64,000 nucleotides of DNA from Devosia sp. Leaf420 (GCF_001425445.1 NZ_LMQU01000012.1:330278-394277), one strand, 5' to 3'. Shown: positions 44,306 through 53,722, counted from the first letter of the stretch. Notes: generated by a model from the letters alone, not told the origin. Translations and numbers: made by a program.

Positions 44306-45196
44306 CTAGTAGATGCGCATCTGCATGCGCATGACGATATCGGTGCCGATGCGCTGGAAGCCGTATTCGCGCATGGTGCAGGACCAGCCATTGCCGGCTT
44401 TTTCGATGCGGAAGAGATTGTAGCGCGCGGGATCGTCGAGGGTGCCGCCTTGCGCGGCGCTCGCTGCTGCCACGCCGATGACGGGCACTTCGTGCTCGTT
44501 GCCGGGGATGTGGTGGATCGAGGAGCGATGCGTGTGGCCGTGAAGGATCAATTCGGCACCGCGTTCGGCAATCACCTTGCGGAAGATGCGGTGGCCTTTG
44601 AGGCCGAATGAGGGGTGCTGCAGCTCGGGATTGGGCGGATGGTGGATCATGACGACGCGGAAATACCCGGCATCGCCGAGGAGTTTGAGCATCCGATCGA
44701 GCCGCGCAGCCTGCTTTTCTTCGAAGCGGCCGATGGCGAGAAAGGGGGCGGTGGGGACGGCGCTCGAGCAGGAGACGATGGCGAGATCGCCGACGCGGCG
44801 AACGAAGGGATAGGTTTCGCCTTCAAGCGTTTCGCCTTCGAGATAGCTGCCCCATTCTTCGCGGGCATTTTCGAGGGCTCCGGGCACATAGGCGTCGTGA
44901 TTGCCGGGGCAGACGGCGACCTTATCGGAACCGCCGAGAGCCTTGAGCCAATCGCCGGCCCGGCGCACTTCGGTGGGCAGAGCAAGGTTGGTCATGTCAC
45001 CGGTGACGGCGGTGAAATCGGCGTTCTGCTCCTGCATATGGGCAACGAGGCGCGAGAGCGTTTCGGCATTAAGCTCACCGTGGCGCTTCAGCTTCCAATT
45101 GAGGTAGCCGGTGATGCGTTTTCCCACCAAGTCCTTGAGACCCACTTCGGGCATAGGAGACAGGTGGAGGTCCGATATGTGCGCGAGCGTAATCAT
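44306..45196 (-). CDS. Calcineurin-like metallophosphoesterase (CpdA-like)
   Basis: A 296-residue binuclear metal phosphoesterase with all five motifs: ISDLHLSP, VTGDMTN, CPGNHD, IHHPPNP and LHGHTHRSSIHH. The closest-looking group is the 3',5'-cAMP phosphodiesterase/Icc family, though lipid-A or nucleotide phosphoesterases share the motifs. It is the first gene of the minus-strand operon with murL, murD2 and the SMR gene, so a role in envelope precursor recycling is possible but not shown. The promoter is expected in 45197-45300. Confidence 0.9.
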   Translation of the reverse strand: MITLAHISDLHLSPMPEVGLKDLVGKRITGYLNWKLKRHGELNAETLSRLVAHMQEQNADFTAVTGDMTNLALPTEVRRAGDWLKALGGSDKVAVCPGNHDAYVPGALENAREEWGSYLEGETLEGETYPFVRRVGDLAIVSCSSAVPTAPFLAIGRFEEKQAARLDRMLKLLGDAGYFRVVMIHHPPNPELQHPSFGLKGHRIFRKVIAERGAELILHGHTHRSSIHHIPGNEHEVPVIGVAAASAAQGGTLDDPARYNLFRIEKAGNGWSCTMREYGFQRIGTDIVMRMQMRIY

Positions 45197-45408
45197 CGAA
45201 TGGGGTTTTGCCAGATGCTGGGCAGCAGGGAAACGGTCAATCGGGACCTGGGGCGGGAAATTCAGGACAAATCGGCTTTATCCACTTGGATCATGCGGCG
45301 CAAACGCATGAGGAAAGCGCTTGGCTGCATGGCAGCCAGCAAAATGAACTATCGACTTTTGCGCTGGAAACGCTACCCCTCGATCAGTTTTCAGGAGAAC
45401 GACTGCCG

Positions 45409-45882
45409 ATGCTGACCCGATTCCAGCGCGTTCGTGCCAAGGTGTTTCTGACGATTATCGGCATTATCCGCCATATGACCATCGGCACCAAGGTGATGCT
45501 GATCGATGGCAATAAGGTTTTTCTGATCAAGCATACACTCATTCCCGGATGGCAGTTTCCGGGCGGCGGGATCGAGCCCGGCGAGACTGCGGAGGCTTCG
45601 GCCGCGCGCGAGACGCTGGAGGAAACGGGGCATCGGGTGACTGGGCCGATGGAGCTTTTTGGCGTCTATCACAACACCAGCGTCGTGACGAACCGCGACC
45701 ATGTTCTGCTTTATATCGCCCGGCAGCACGAATTTGCCTTCGAGCGGAAGAAGGATCACGAAATCGCCGAATGCGGCTGGTTCGAGATAACCAAGCTGCC
45801 GGACGGCGTGACACCCGCGACGTCGCAGCGCATCGACGAGGTTTTCGACGGTGCGCCAAAGCGGGATGTCTGGGGTTATTGA
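45409..45882 (+). CDS. Nudix hydrolase
   Basis: A 157-residue Nudix protein. The Nudix box is complete: GGGIEPGETAEASAARETLEETGHRV, with the catalytic glutamates in place. Residues 1-30 (RVRAKVFLTIIGIIRHMTIGTKVML) are a rather hydrophobic lead-in. The ATG at 45409 has AGGAG about 11 bases upstream; an in-frame extension from 45208 lies over the phosphoesterase promoter and has no family match. Substrate class (dNTP, NDP-sugar or RNA cap-like) cannot be told. It converges with the DUF4126 gene, the two stops only three bases apart. Confidence 0.88.
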   Translation: MLTRFQRVRAKVFLTIIGIIRHMTIGTKVMLIDGNKVFLIKHTLIPGWQFPGGGIEPGETAEASAARETLEETGHRVTGPMELFGVYHNTSVVTNRDHVLLYIARQHEFAFERKKDHEIAECGWFEITKLPDGVTPATSQRIDEVFDGAPKRDVWGY

Positions 45883-45885
45883 GGC

Positions 45886-46365
45886 TTAGCGGCGGCCGGG
45901 CAGTCGCTTGGTTTGCGTGAGACTTGGGTTGGCCACGGCGAGGCCCGTACCAAAAACGATAGCGTCTTCGACCAAGCCGGTCTTTGTCTGGCCGTAGCGC
46001 TCCATGGCGGCGCAGCGGATGCGCCAACCCACATAGGATGATGCAAGGGCGGTAACGACAGCCAGGGCCGCGCCCGTGGTGCGTTGATCTCTCGGGGCAA
46101 GGGCGGCACCGGCATAGGCTGCGGTGATGCTCCGGACGGCAAGGCCAATGGGCACAATTCGGTCTGGCGCCGATTTCATCTTATCACCGGCCATTTCTGC
46201 GGCAGCGAATGCCGTCGCGCCTGCTGTGACGACCGGATTGCGGAAGAGTTTCTGGAACGGCAGGCTAGCGTCGATTTCCTGGCGATTAGTGGCAATGGCG
46301 ATCGCCGCAAGCGGGCTAATGCCGCGCTGTCCTGCGACGAGACCGATGAGAAAGGACCGCAACAT
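45886..46365 (-). CDS. DUF4126-family membrane protein
   Basis: A 159-residue protein rich in alanine and glycine with about four weak membrane segments. The start MLRSFLIGLVAGQRGISPLAAIAIA and the AAAEMAGDKMKSAPDRI segment, with conserved acidic and lysine residues inside a membrane region, match the DUF4126 family. No function is known for it. It is on the minus strand 72 bases downstream of the hydroquinone-reductase gene and may be cotranscribed. Confidence 0.75.
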   Translation of the reverse strand: MLRSFLIGLVAGQRGISPLAAIAIATNRQEIDASLPFQKLFRNPVVTAGATAFAAAEMAGDKMKSAPDRIVPIGLAVRSITAAYAGAALAPRDQRTTGAALAVVTALASSYVGWRIRCAAMERYGQTKTGLVEDAIVFGTGLAVANPSLTQTKRLPGRR

Positions 46366-46437
46366 GGGGGTGTGCTCCGAAAAAGTGTCGGTGGCACAAC
46401 GTCCCTTTTCTGCAAACGATCCTTTCTCGAACTCGGC

Positions 46438-47397
46438 TTAGTCCATGAAGGCCAGCTTGGGGCCAATGGGCACAATCCGATGTGGATTGATCGTCGTGTG
46501 GCTCCAATAGTAGTGCGTCTGGATATGGCCGATATCGACGGTTTCCTTGACGCCCGGCACCTCATAGAGCGCCTTTAGGTAGTGCGAGAGATTCGGATAA
46601 TCCGCTATCTGCCTTAGATTGCATTTGAAGTGGCCGAAATAGACGGCGTCGAAACGCACCAGCGTCGTGAACAGGCGCCAATCGGCTTCGGTGATGCTAT
46701 CGCCGGTCAGGTAGGCATTGTCGCCCAATAGGCCTTCGACCCAATCGAGGGCATCGAAAAGTTTCCTGGCTGCTTCCTGATAGGCTTCCTGAGTGGTCGC
46801 GAAGCCGGCTTTGTAGACGCCGTTGTTGATGTCGTCATAGACGCGGGCATTGATCTCGTCGATGCGGCCGCGCAGGGCTTCGGGATAGTAGTCGTCAGTA
46901 TTGCCAGTCAGCTCGTTGAAGGCCGAATTGAACATGCGGATGATTTCCGCACTTTCATTGGAGACGATCGTGTTGGTCTTCTTGTCCCAGAGGACAGGGA
47001 CGGTGACGCGGCCGGTATATTTCGGATCGGCTTCGGTATAGACCTGCCAGAGAAAGTCCTTGTTGAGCAGCGTGTCGCCGGTCGAGCCTTCGTCGGTCTT
47101 GAAACTCCAGCCGGTTTCGTCGGGCATTTTCGGCGAGACGATCGAGACCGAGATCAGGCTCTCGAGTTCCTTGAGCTTGCGGAAGATCAAGGTGCGGTGA
47201 GCCCAAGGGCAGGCGAGGGAGACATAGAGGTGATAGCGGCCGGCTTCGGCGGCAAAGCCACCTTCACCGGTGAGCCCAGGGCTGCCATCGGCCGTGACCC
47301 AATTGCGGAAGCCGGATTGGGAGCGGACGAATTTTCCGCCCGTCTTGCTCGTATCGTACCATTTGTCCGACCATTCGCCGTCGATCAACTGTCCCAT
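46438..47397 (-). CDS. Glutathionyl-hydroquinone reductase (YqjG/ECM4-like GST)
   Basis: A 319-residue GST-fold enzyme of the Xi class. The catalytic cysteine motif is SLACPWAHRTLI (residue about 60), and the family motif DDINNGVYKAGFATTQEAYQEA is present, followed by TGDSITEADWRLF and NPHRIVPIGP near the C-terminus. These enzymes remove glutathione from glutathionyl-hydroquinones and protect against quinones. The start at 47397 removes 63 upstream residues that do not fit. It is divergent from the GNAT gene, with a 350-base spacer that may hold a 35-codon gene. Confidence 0.93.
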   Translation of the reverse strand: MGQLIDGEWSDKWYDTSKTGGKFVRSQSGFRNWVTADGSPGLTGEGGFAAEAGRYHLYVSLACPWAHRTLIFRKLKELESLISVSIVSPKMPDETGWSFKTDEGSTGDTLLNKDFLWQVYTEADPKYTGRVTVPVLWDKKTNTIVSNESAEIIRMFNSAFNELTGNTDDYYPEALRGRIDEINARVYDDINNGVYKAGFATTQEAYQEAARKLFDALDWVEGLLGDNAYLTGDSITEADWRLFTTLVRFDAVYFGHFKCNLRQIADYPNLSHYLKALYEVPGVKETVDIGHIQTHYYWSHTTINPHRIVPIGPKLAFMD

Positions 47398-47567
47398 CTT
47401 TGGTCCCTTTCGGTCATCTTGCTGTCGGTTTTCTACGCTTATTTTGGATAAGCGTTGCGTCTGGCTGATACTTAAAGGCGAGGGGCAACAACGATAAGGC
47501 ACCGCGCGCGCAACAATGCGTTGTGCATTTGGGATACACCGATCCATTGGAGAGAGGAATTTCGGCC

Positions 47568-47675
47568 ATGACGCAGATATTCCCATTTACGCGTGACCAC
47601 GCTGGTGCTAATGCGGATTCAGACGTGGAGGCGTCCAGGATGGTGAAGGTTTTGCAGATGTTCCGACGACCCTAG
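47568..47675 (+). CDS. Possible 35-residue small protein
   Basis: Within the 351-base gap 47398-47748 a short frame starts ATGACGCAG at 47568 with GGAGAGAGGAA ending about eight bases upstream, an unusually good ribosome binding site. The product (35 residues, starts MTQIFPFTRDHAGA, ends MFRRP) is polar and basic at its end. It could be a leader peptide or a small regulator; it lies 73 bases before the GNAT gene. I recognise no family. The rest of the gap shows no other structure. Confidence 0.4.
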   Translation: MTQIFPFTRDHAGANADSDVEASRMVKVLQMFRRP

Positions 47676-47748
47676 TTGGTCGTTTTCGCGCGGTGCCCGA
47701 GGGGCTGCCGCTTGTTCTTCTGCACGAAATCTTTCCTGGATCAGACCC

Positions 47749-48297
47749 ATGAACACGCCTGTTGCGGCTGAGGCCGTTGCTGCCCCTCTTTCCGGTCAAC
47801 TCACTGTGCGGCCTGCGACGCCCGCCGACGATGTTTTCGTCGACGATCTGCAGGCCATTGCCTTTGGCCCCGGCCGGTTTGCCCGGACCGCTTTTCGCGT
47901 GCGCGAACGGTTTCCGATCGACCAGAGCCTGAGCCTGATTTCAGAAGTCGACGGCACGGCTTGCGGTTCGGTGTGGATGACCCCGATCAGCGTCGGCGGC
48001 ATGAAGGGCTATCTCCTCGGGCCGCTCGCGACCCATCCCAATTTCCGCAAGCGGGGCGCCGGCAAGCTTTTGGCGCGGGAAGTCAGCAAGCGGGCGCTGG
48101 CGCGCGGCGAGGGGCACTTCGTGTTGCTGGTCGGTGATCAGGATTATTATTGCCCGCTCGGCTGGGTGCCGACGACCCCGGGAAATATCCAGTTTCCTGG
48201 GCCGGTCGATACGAGCCGCGTTTTGCTGCTGGCCGATGATCCTGAATTGGCGACGACGCTTAAGGGCTCGATCGCGGCCTTCGACGCCGGCAAGTAG
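47749..48297 (+). CDS. GNAT-family N-acetyltransferase
   Basis: A 182-residue acyltransferase. The acetyl-CoA binding core is LGPLATHPNFRKRGAGKLLAREV (motif A, QxxGxG-like: RKRGAG), preceded by CGSVWMTPISVGG and followed by HFVLLVGDQDYYCPLGW, a feature of the COG3153/YhbS-type acetyltransferases. The N-terminal 22 residues are not conserved. Target unknown. It is the first gene of a plus-strand set that continues into the Nudix CoA pyrophosphatase and cca. Confidence 0.9.
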   Translation: MNTPVAAEAVAAPLSGQLTVRPATPADDVFVDDLQAIAFGPGRFARTAFRVRERFPIDQSLSLISEVDGTACGSVWMTPISVGGMKGYLLGPLATHPNFRKRGAGKLLAREVSKRALARGEGHFVLLVGDQDYYCPLGWVPTTPGNIQFPGPVDTSRVLLLADDPELATTLKGSIAAFDAGK

Positions 48298-48349
48298 AGC
48301 GCAAAAACGGGTGCATCGGCTGATACCGTCGCGTAAGCTGCGGCCAGCG

Positions 48350-49000
48350 ATGCACAATTGTCCGGACGTCCCTTTGTCTTCTTATACCCCGATTGCCCAA
48401 ATGCTCGCCGGGCGGCTATTGCCGTCGCCGCCGAGCCTGCCGCAGGGGCGTGATCTCGTGCCCGATTGGGCGCCGCTCGAACCATTTTCGCGGCCGCCTG
48501 TTTTGGCGGCGGTTCTTATTGGACTGGTGAAGCGGCCAGAGGGGCATACGGTGCTTTATACCGAGCGCTCGCCGGATCTGCGTTCGCATTCGGGGCAGGT
48601 GGCCTTTCCGGGTGGCAAGGTCGATGCGGACGATGAAGACGCCGGGGCTGCGGCGCTGCGGGAAGCCAATGAAGAGATCGGGCTCGACCCCGCCGAAGCC
48701 AAGGTGCTCGGCTATATGGAGCCCTATTTTACCGGCAGCAATTATCTGATCACGCCGGTTATTGCCGAGGTGACGCCGACGGGGCCATTCGTGCCCAATC
48801 CGGGTGAGGTGCATTCGGTGTTCGAAGTGCCGCTGCAGCGGATTTTGGATTCGGGCAGCTATGGCCGGTTTCGCATCAGCCGCGGCGGCAAGGAACATTC
48901 GACCTGGCAGATCGACCACGATGGGCACGTCATCTGGGGCATTACGGCGAATCTGACGCGAAAATTCCGGGACTTGGTGCTGGGCGAGGTTGCGGCGTGA
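48350..49000 (+). CDS. Nudix CoA pyrophosphatase
   Basis: A 216-residue Nudix hydrolase with the CoA-pyrophosphatase signature: LYTERSPDLRSHSGQVAFPGGKVD before the Nudix box (GGKVDADDEDAGAAALREANEEIGL). It probably splits CoA to 3',5'-ADP and 4'-phosphopantetheine and may remove damaged CoA. The ATG at 48350 was chosen; an in-frame extension back to 48134 runs through the GNAT gene. Its stop overlaps the start of cca by four bases, so the two are translationally coupled. Confidence 0.93.
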   Translation: MHNCPDVPLSSYTPIAQMLAGRLLPSPPSLPQGRDLVPDWAPLEPFSRPPVLAAVLIGLVKRPEGHTVLYTERSPDLRSHSGQVAFPGGKVDADDEDAGAAALREANEEIGLDPAEAKVLGYMEPYFTGSNYLITPVIAEVTPTGPFVPNPGEVHSVFEVPLQRILDSGSYGRFRISRGGKEHSTWQIDHDGHVIWGITANLTRKFRDLVLGEVAA

Positions 49001-50166
49001 TTCCGGAGCGATTGCCGGCGGCGGAATGGCTGGAGCGGTCTGAGACGCAGCAGATTTTTGCCGCGCTCGACGGCGCAGAGGGCACGACGCGGGCGGTGGG
49101 CGGCATCGTGCGCGATACGCTGATGGGACGGTTGCGGCCCGATTCCGATATCGACATGGCAACGGAGCTGCTGCCGGTCGCAGTGATGCAGAGGGCCAAG
49201 GCGCATGGCATTGCGGCCTATCCCACCGGCATCGAGCATGGGACGGTGACGCTCCGGCTCAATGAGACCAGTGTCGAGGTGACGACATTGCGGCGCGATG
49301 TTGAAACCGATGGCCGGCACGCGCAGGTGCAGTTCGGGACGGACTGGACGGAAGACGCCAAGCGTCGCGATTTCACGATGAACGCGCTTTATTGCGGGTC
49401 GGATGGTGCGCTGTTCGATCCATTGGGCGGCGCTGGCGATGCGCTCAATGGGAGAGTCCGGTTTATCGGCCAAGCCACTGAAAGAATTGCGGAAGATGGC
49501 CTTCGGGTGTTCCGGTTCTTTCGGTTCACGGCGAGCCATGGGGGCGAGCGGCTTGATCCGGAGGGGTTGGCGGCGTGCCAGGATGCGGCGGGCAGGCTCG
49601 ATCATATTTCTGCCGAGCGGGTGGGCGCCGAGATGTGGCGCATGCTCGGATTGGCCAAGGTGGCGCTGACGCTGGCAGTGATGAGCGAGATCGGGTTGCT
49701 GGCACTGTCGCGGGAGATATTGGCGGCTTTGGTGCGATATGAGGCGCTTGGCGGGGCCGGGGCGGCGGCGCGGCTGTCGATCGTGGCCGGTGGCGATCTC
49801 GATGCATTTCAGGAGCGGTGGCGGTTGTCTAACGCTGCGGTCGATACGGCAAAGCGCATAGCCGCTGCAGCGAGCCTGGCGTCGGCGGATCAAATCGCGA
49901 GAGCGGTCTATGCGTTTCGGGAAGATGCCATTGAGGCGCTGGCCGTGGCCGCTGCGAGGGAAAACTGGCCACGCGAGCGGTTGATGGAATCAGCGCGGGA
50001 ACTGGGGCGTTTGCCTGACCCGACGATGCCAGTTTCGGGAAAGGACCTTTTGGATTCAGGCATAAAAGCCGGGCCAGAGGTTGGAAAAACCCTGGCCCGA
50101 CTTGAGACGCTCTGGATCGAGAGCGGCTTCAGTTTGAGTAAGGACGAGTTGCTCGCCCAAATTTAG
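48997..50166 (+). CDS. cca: CCA tRNA nucleotidyltransferase
   Basis: A 389-residue class II nucleotidyltransferase that adds or repairs the 3'-CCA end of tRNA. The catalytic site is visible as VGGIVRDTLMGR with DSDIDMATE carrying the metal aspartates, followed by EDAKRRDFTMNALY (neck-domain motif) and TERIAEDGLRVFRFFRF. Length and domain order fit the alphaproteobacterial form. Starts in an ATGA-type overlap with the Nudix gene, so one transcript. Its stop overlaps the end of the opposite-strand DUF1059 gene by four bases. Confidence 0.95.
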   Translation: MIPERLPAAEWLERSETQQIFAALDGAEGTTRAVGGIVRDTLMGRLRPDSDIDMATELLPVAVMQRAKAHGIAAYPTGIEHGTVTLRLNETSVEVTTLRRDVETDGRHAQVQFGTDWTEDAKRRDFTMNALYCGSDGALFDPLGGAGDALNGRVRFIGQATERIAEDGLRVFRFFRFTASHGGERLDPEGLAACQDAAGRLDHISAERVGAEMWRMLGLAKVALTLAVMSEIGLLALSREILAALVRYEALGGAGAAARLSIVAGGDLDAFQERWRLSNAAVDTAKRIAAAASLASADQIARAVYAFREDAIEALAVAAARENWPRERLMESARELGRLPDPTMPVSGKDLLDSGIKAGPEVGKTLARLETLWIESGFSLSKDELLAQI

Positions 50167-50360
50167 TGCTTGGTGTCACCGGCACTATCGACGTCCACTA
50201 TGCGCTCCTTAATGCGCTCGACCATGTCGGGTCTCACTTCGGTTTCGCCGTGGTAATTCTTCAGGTTTTCGACCGCGCGGCGCACAACTTCGGCTTCGCT
50301 TTCGGCCTCGGCTTTCCAGGTTGAGCCGGGAATGAGCGTACCGGATTCAAAACGTTTCAT
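50163..50360 (-). CDS. DUF1059-like small protein
   Basis: A 65-residue protein resembling the DUF1059 family (small proteins with a short N-terminal strand pair and a helix). The typical layout AEAESEAEVVRRAVENLKNYHGETEVRPDMVERIKERIVD is present, with the HG centre and the closing helix. The two cysteines usual in family members are missing (first part reads MKRFESGTLIPGSTW), so metal binding is unlikely here. AAGGAGAA lies about 6-10 bases upstream on the minus strand. Convergent with cca. Function unknown. Confidence 0.7.
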   Translation of the reverse strand: MKRFESGTLIPGSTWKAEAESEAEVVRRAVENLKNYHGETEVRPDMVERIKERIVDVDSAGDTKH

Positions 50361-50429
50361 GTCGTTTTCTCCTTCGTCTCTATTGGAGAGGGTAAACGGG
50401 TCAGAAACTTATAGGTTGCAGCGGTGCAC

Positions 50430-51605
50430 CTAGTCGTCGGTGAACTCGCCGAGGATGTTGAGGCCGTCGATCCAGGTGCCGTCGTCGTTGCGGATGACTT
50501 CGCGGCTGAGGACGCCGCTTTCCTGCGCGATGGCTTCGGCCAGGTCGCGGTCATGGGTCACGACCCAGATCTGGCTGCGCTCGGCGGCCTTGACGATCAT
50601 GCGCGCAAGGATCGGCAGTAGGGACGGGTGGAGGCTGGTTTCGGGCTCGTTGAGGGCGATGAGCGGCGGGAGGCGGTAAGAGAGCAGTGCGCCGGCGAGC
50701 GCCAGGAACTGCAGCGTGCCGTCCGACAGTTCGTGGGGCAGAAACACCCGCTTGGGCATTTCGGGATAGCGGAGGCCGAAGGTGGCGTGTTCGCCGACCG
50801 GCGGCACTTCAAGCGCGACGCCGGGGAATGCATCGGCGATGGCGCGGTCGAGGTCGGTGGTGTCCTGGCGGATGTGGCGGAGGGTCGCGAAGACGGCGCC
50901 GAGATTGCTGCCGTCTGGGGCGAGGGTCGGGGAGGTCACGGCGCGGGCTGGGCGGCGCAGCGCCGAATCGGGGTCGGTGCGGAAGCCGTGGAAGAAGCGC
51001 CAGCCGAGGATGGCGTCGCGCAGACGAGCGATTTCGGGGCGTCCGCCGAGGCGGGAGAGGGCAGTTTCGCTGGGCAGCAAGTCTTCGTCGGCAATTTCCC
51101 GGCGTCCATCGGCATCGCGCGCCCAGGCGATGTTGCCCTTGCGCTCCATCAGCATGACCGGCTTGCCGCGATGGCGCATCGTCGCCAGTTCGGATTTCAC
51201 CTGCGCTTCATTGGGGAAGGCGGCGACGCTTTCAGCGGGAGCGAAGCCGACTTCGAGCCGGTAGTTCAAGCCGTCCGGGAAGCCATCGAGTTCGCTGAAT
51301 TCCGCTTCGAGCGCCAGCCGTTGAGGTTCGCCGGAGCGATAGCCATCGGTGCGGTATTTGGGGTCGAAGCTGCCGTCTTCCGTGAGGTTTTTGCCGCCCG
51401 CCCAAAAGACCGAGGAGAGGCCGCCTTCGCGGGCCAATTCGTCGGCCAGCGTGCCCTTGGCGGCGCTCTGCAGCAATTCGAGCGAGCGGTAGAGATTTGT
51501 TTTCCCGACGCCATTGCCGCCGACGAGGACGGTCAATTGGCGCAGGGGGAAACGGATGCGGCGCACCGATCGATAACCGATGATCTCTAGCGTCGCGAGG
51601 GTCAT
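50430..51605 (-). CDS. SMC/RecF-like AAA-family ATPase
   Basis: A 391-residue ABC-type ATPase of the single-gene RecF/AAA_21 group. Walker A is GGNGVGKTN (near residue 30), the signature is HELSDGTLQFLALAGALLS, Walker B is LIALNEPETSLHP and the switch His is in WVVTHDRDLAE. The insert between Walker A and signature is short, without a coiled coil long enough for true SMC. Relatives occur in phage defence (OLD/Septu-type) but also alone; no nuclease or TOPRIM partner is seen. It begins one base after hemF ends, so it is transcribed with trmL and hemF. Confidence 0.85.
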   Translation of the reverse strand: MTLATLEIIGYRSVRRIRFPLRQLTVLVGGNGVGKTNLYRSLELLQSAAKGTLADELAREGGLSSVFWAGGKNLTEDGSFDPKYRTDGYRSGEPQRLALEAEFSELDGFPDGLNYRLEVGFAPAESVAAFPNEAQVKSELATMRHRGKPVMLMERKGNIAWARDADGRREIADEDLLPSETALSRLGGRPEIARLRDAILGWRFFHGFRTDPDSALRRPARAVTSPTLAPDGSNLGAVFATLRHIRQDTTDLDRAIADAFPGVALEVPPVGEHATFGLRYPEMPKRVFLPHELSDGTLQFLALAGALLSYRLPPLIALNEPETSLHPSLLPILARMIVKAAERSQIWVVTHDRDLAEAIAQESGVLSREVIRNDDGTWIDGLNILGEFTDD

Positions 51606-51606
51606 G

Positions 51607-52479
51607 TCAGGGCCACTTCACCGCGGGCGGCATGGAGGAGAGAATCGAATTCACATTGCCGCCGGTCTTGAGACCAAAGGTCGTGCCGCGATCGTAGAGC
51701 AGGTTGAACTCGACATAGCGGCCGCGGCGCACAAGCTGTTCGTCGCGATCGGCCTCGGTCCAAGGTGTTTCGAAGTTGCGGCGGACGAGCTCTGGGTAAA
51801 TGGTACGGAACGCCTCGCCAACGGAGCGCGTGAAGGCGAAGTCGGCGTCCCAATCTCCGGAGTTGAACTGGTCATAGAAGATGCCGCCGACGCCGCGGTG
51901 TTCCTTGCGGTGGGGCAGGTAGAAATATTCGTCGCACCAGGCTTTGAAGCGGTCGTAATCCGCGCCTGGAGCGGCCTCACAGGCTGCGCGCATGGCGGCG
52001 TGAAAGTCGATCGTGTCGGGATCGTCCTGCGTCCGCCGACGGTCGAGCACGGGAGTCAGGTCGGCTCCGCCGCCCCACCACTGCTTTCCAGTGACGATCA
52101 TGCGCGTGTTCATGTGCACCGCCGGAACGTGGGGGTTCCAGGGGTGGATGATCAGCGAAATGCCGGAGCTCCAGAAGCCGGTGCCGGCTTCGGTGCCGGG
52201 CATTTGCTTGGCGAAATCCTCGGAGAAATTGCCGTGCACTGTGGAGATATGGACGCCGGCCTTTTCGAAGACGCGACCATGAAGCATCGACATTTCGCCG
52301 CCGCCACCAGCCGCGCGATCCCAAGGCGTACGTTCAAAGCGCCCAGGTGCCATTTCAGCGTTGGGGCCACTAACCGCGCTTTCGAGATCTTCGAGCGACT
52401 GGCAGATCTGGTCGCGAAGACTCCGGAACCAGGCGGAGGCGGCGGTTTTCTTGGTTTCTATATCGGCAGGAAGGGTCAT
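51607..52479 (-). CDS. hemF: Oxygen-dependent coproporphyrinogen-III oxidase
   Basis: A 290-residue aerobic haem-synthesis enzyme converting coproporphyrinogen III to protoporphyrinogen IX. Recognisable blocks are [19 protein letters not shown], the substrate-site [47 protein letters not shown] and [16 protein letters not shown]. Length is normal. It is the middle gene of trmL-hemF-ATPase on the minus strand (18 bases after trmL). Haem output serves the nearby bc1 operon, though on the opposite strand. Confidence 0.97.
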   Translation of the reverse strand: MTLPADIETKKTAASAWFRSLRDQICQSLEDLESAVSGPNAEMAPGRFERTPWDRAAGGGGEMSMLHGRVFEKAGVHISTVHGNFSEDFAKQMPGTEAGTGFWSSGISLIIHPWNPHVPAVHMNTRMIVTGKQWWGGGADLTPVLDRRRTQDDPDTIDFHAAMRAACEAAPGADYDRFKAWCDEYFYLPHRKEHRGVGGIFYDQFNSGDWDADFAFTRSVGEAFRTIYPELVRRNFETPWTEADRDEQLVRRGRYVEFNLLYDRGTTFGLKTGGNVNSILSSMPPAVKWP

Positions 52480-52497
52480 GGCGGGGGAAATGGACCT

Positions 52498-52977
52498 TTA
52501 ACTCAGCTCTGTAAAGCGGCCAATCTGTCTCATGGCCTCCCCTATGATCATGCTTCCCGCTAGGGCGACATTGATCGAGCGCAAGCCGGGACGCATGGGA
52601 ATGCGGACGCGGACATCAGCACGCTCGGCGACAGAATCAGGGACGCCGGCGCTTTCGCGCCCGAGGAGGAGAACGTCGCCGTCCTGATAGGCCGCGTCAT
52701 AGGCAGACTGACTGGCCTTGGTGGTCAGAAGCACCAATCTGCGGCCCTCGGCGGCGCGCCACTCTTCGAACTGGGCGAAGCTGTCGTGCTCGCGCACGGT
52801 AGCGTGCTCGATGTAATCGAGGCCCGCACGGGCAAGGCCCTTGGGCGTGATCGGAAAGCCTGCCGGGTGGATAATGTGGACGGTGATGCCCATGCAGGCG
52901 CCCAGCCGGATAAGCGTCCCCGTATTTTGAGGGATATCAGGCTGATAGAGCGCGAGATCGATGGGCAAGGGCATCAT
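52498..52977 (-). CDS. trmL: tRNA (cytidine/uridine-2'-O)-methyltransferase TrmL
   Basis: A 159-residue SPOUT methyltransferase that methylates the 2'-OH of the wobble base (position 34) in leucine tRNAs. Motifs are PDIPQNTGTLIRLGACMG, LLGRESAGVPDSV and the knot region IPMRPGLRSINVALAGSMIIGEAMRQ. Length fits the single-domain family. Two consecutive ATGs occur at the start (52977 and 52974). It is the first gene of the minus-strand trio and is divergent from petABC, with 190 bases between them that must hold both promoters. Confidence 0.95.
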   Translation of the reverse strand: MMPLPIDLALYQPDIPQNTGTLIRLGACMGITVHIIHPAGFPITPKGLARAGLDYIEHATVREHDSFAQFEEWRAAEGRRLVLLTTKASQSAYDAAYQDGDVLLLGRESAGVPDSVAERADVRVRIPMRPGLRSINVALAGSMIIGEAMRQIGRFTELS

Positions 52978-53170
52978 TCCCGGTCGTCGCCGGGTCCAGT
53001 GAACATGTCTGGCGCAGAGATATAGTTGCGCGAAGGCAAACTGTCATCGGGCGCACACTGGACAAGGCCAGCCGAGAGTGCAAAAAGAACCGCAACTGAC
53101 GGACCGCTTGAGGGCGGCCGGCTATCGATTCTGCTTATGTAGTCGTAGGCTGGTGCCGGCTCCGTCATTT

Positions 53171-53722
53171 ATGCATTCGTACGGGGAAACGGACTTGTCC
53201 ACGCAAGCAGAACACTCATCCACAAACCGGCGGGATTTTCTTTATATCGCCACCGGCGCAGTCGGCGCCGTCGGTGCTGCCGCGGTGGTATGGCCGCTGA
53301 TCAATCAGCTCAATCCCGACGCATCGACGCTGGCGCTCGCCAGCATTCAGTACAATATCGCGCCGATCGAAGAGGGCCAGTCGGTCACGATCACATGGCG
53401 CGGCCTGCCGGTTTTCGTGCGTCACCGCACGCCCAAGGAAATCGAAGAGGCCAAGGCCGTTCCGATGGCCGACCTCAAGGATCCGGAAACCGATGAGGCC
53501 CGCACCAAGCCGGGCCACGAACAGTGGCTGATCATGATCGCCAACTGCACGCATCTGGGCTGTATCCCTGTGGGTCAGTCCGGTGATTTCGATGGCTGGT
53601 TCTGCCCATGCCATGGTTCGCACTACGACTCTGCCGGCCGTATCCGTCGCGGGCCCGCGCCCAAGAATCTGGTGGTGCCGCCTTATGAATTCCTCAGCGA
53701 TACGCTGGTCCAGATCGGTTAG
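53171..53722 (+). CDS. petA: Ubiquinol-cytochrome c reductase Rieske iron-sulfur protein
   Basis: A 183-residue Rieske protein of the cytochrome bc1 complex. The Tat signal and membrane anchor are [27 protein letters not shown] (RR 20-21). The cluster is bound by CTHLGC and [13 protein letters not shown], with the disulfide cysteines in the same loops, followed by the conserved [14 protein letters not shown]. The ATG 53171 was used; a TTG at 53195 is possible. It heads the petA-petB-petC operon and receives electrons from ubiquinol. Confidence 0.96.
   Translation: MHSYGETDLSTQAEHSSTNRRDFLYIATGAVGAVGAAAVVWPLINQLNPDASTLALASIQYNIAPIEEGQSVTITWRGLPVFVRHRTPKEIEEAKAVPMADLKDPETDEARTKPGHEQWLIMIANCTHLGCIPVGQSGDFDGWFCPCHGSHYDSAGRIRRGPAPKNLVVPPYEFLSDTLVQIG

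Noticed and set aside
50628..51590. 320-codon plus-strand frame opposite the SMC-like ATPase
   Set aside because: Antisense of a gene with all ABC motifs; no family of its own.
50430..51605. Phage defence system around the SMC/RecF-like ATPase
   Set aside because: There is no nuclease, TOPRIM or other effector partner next to it; it shares an operon with hemF and trmL.
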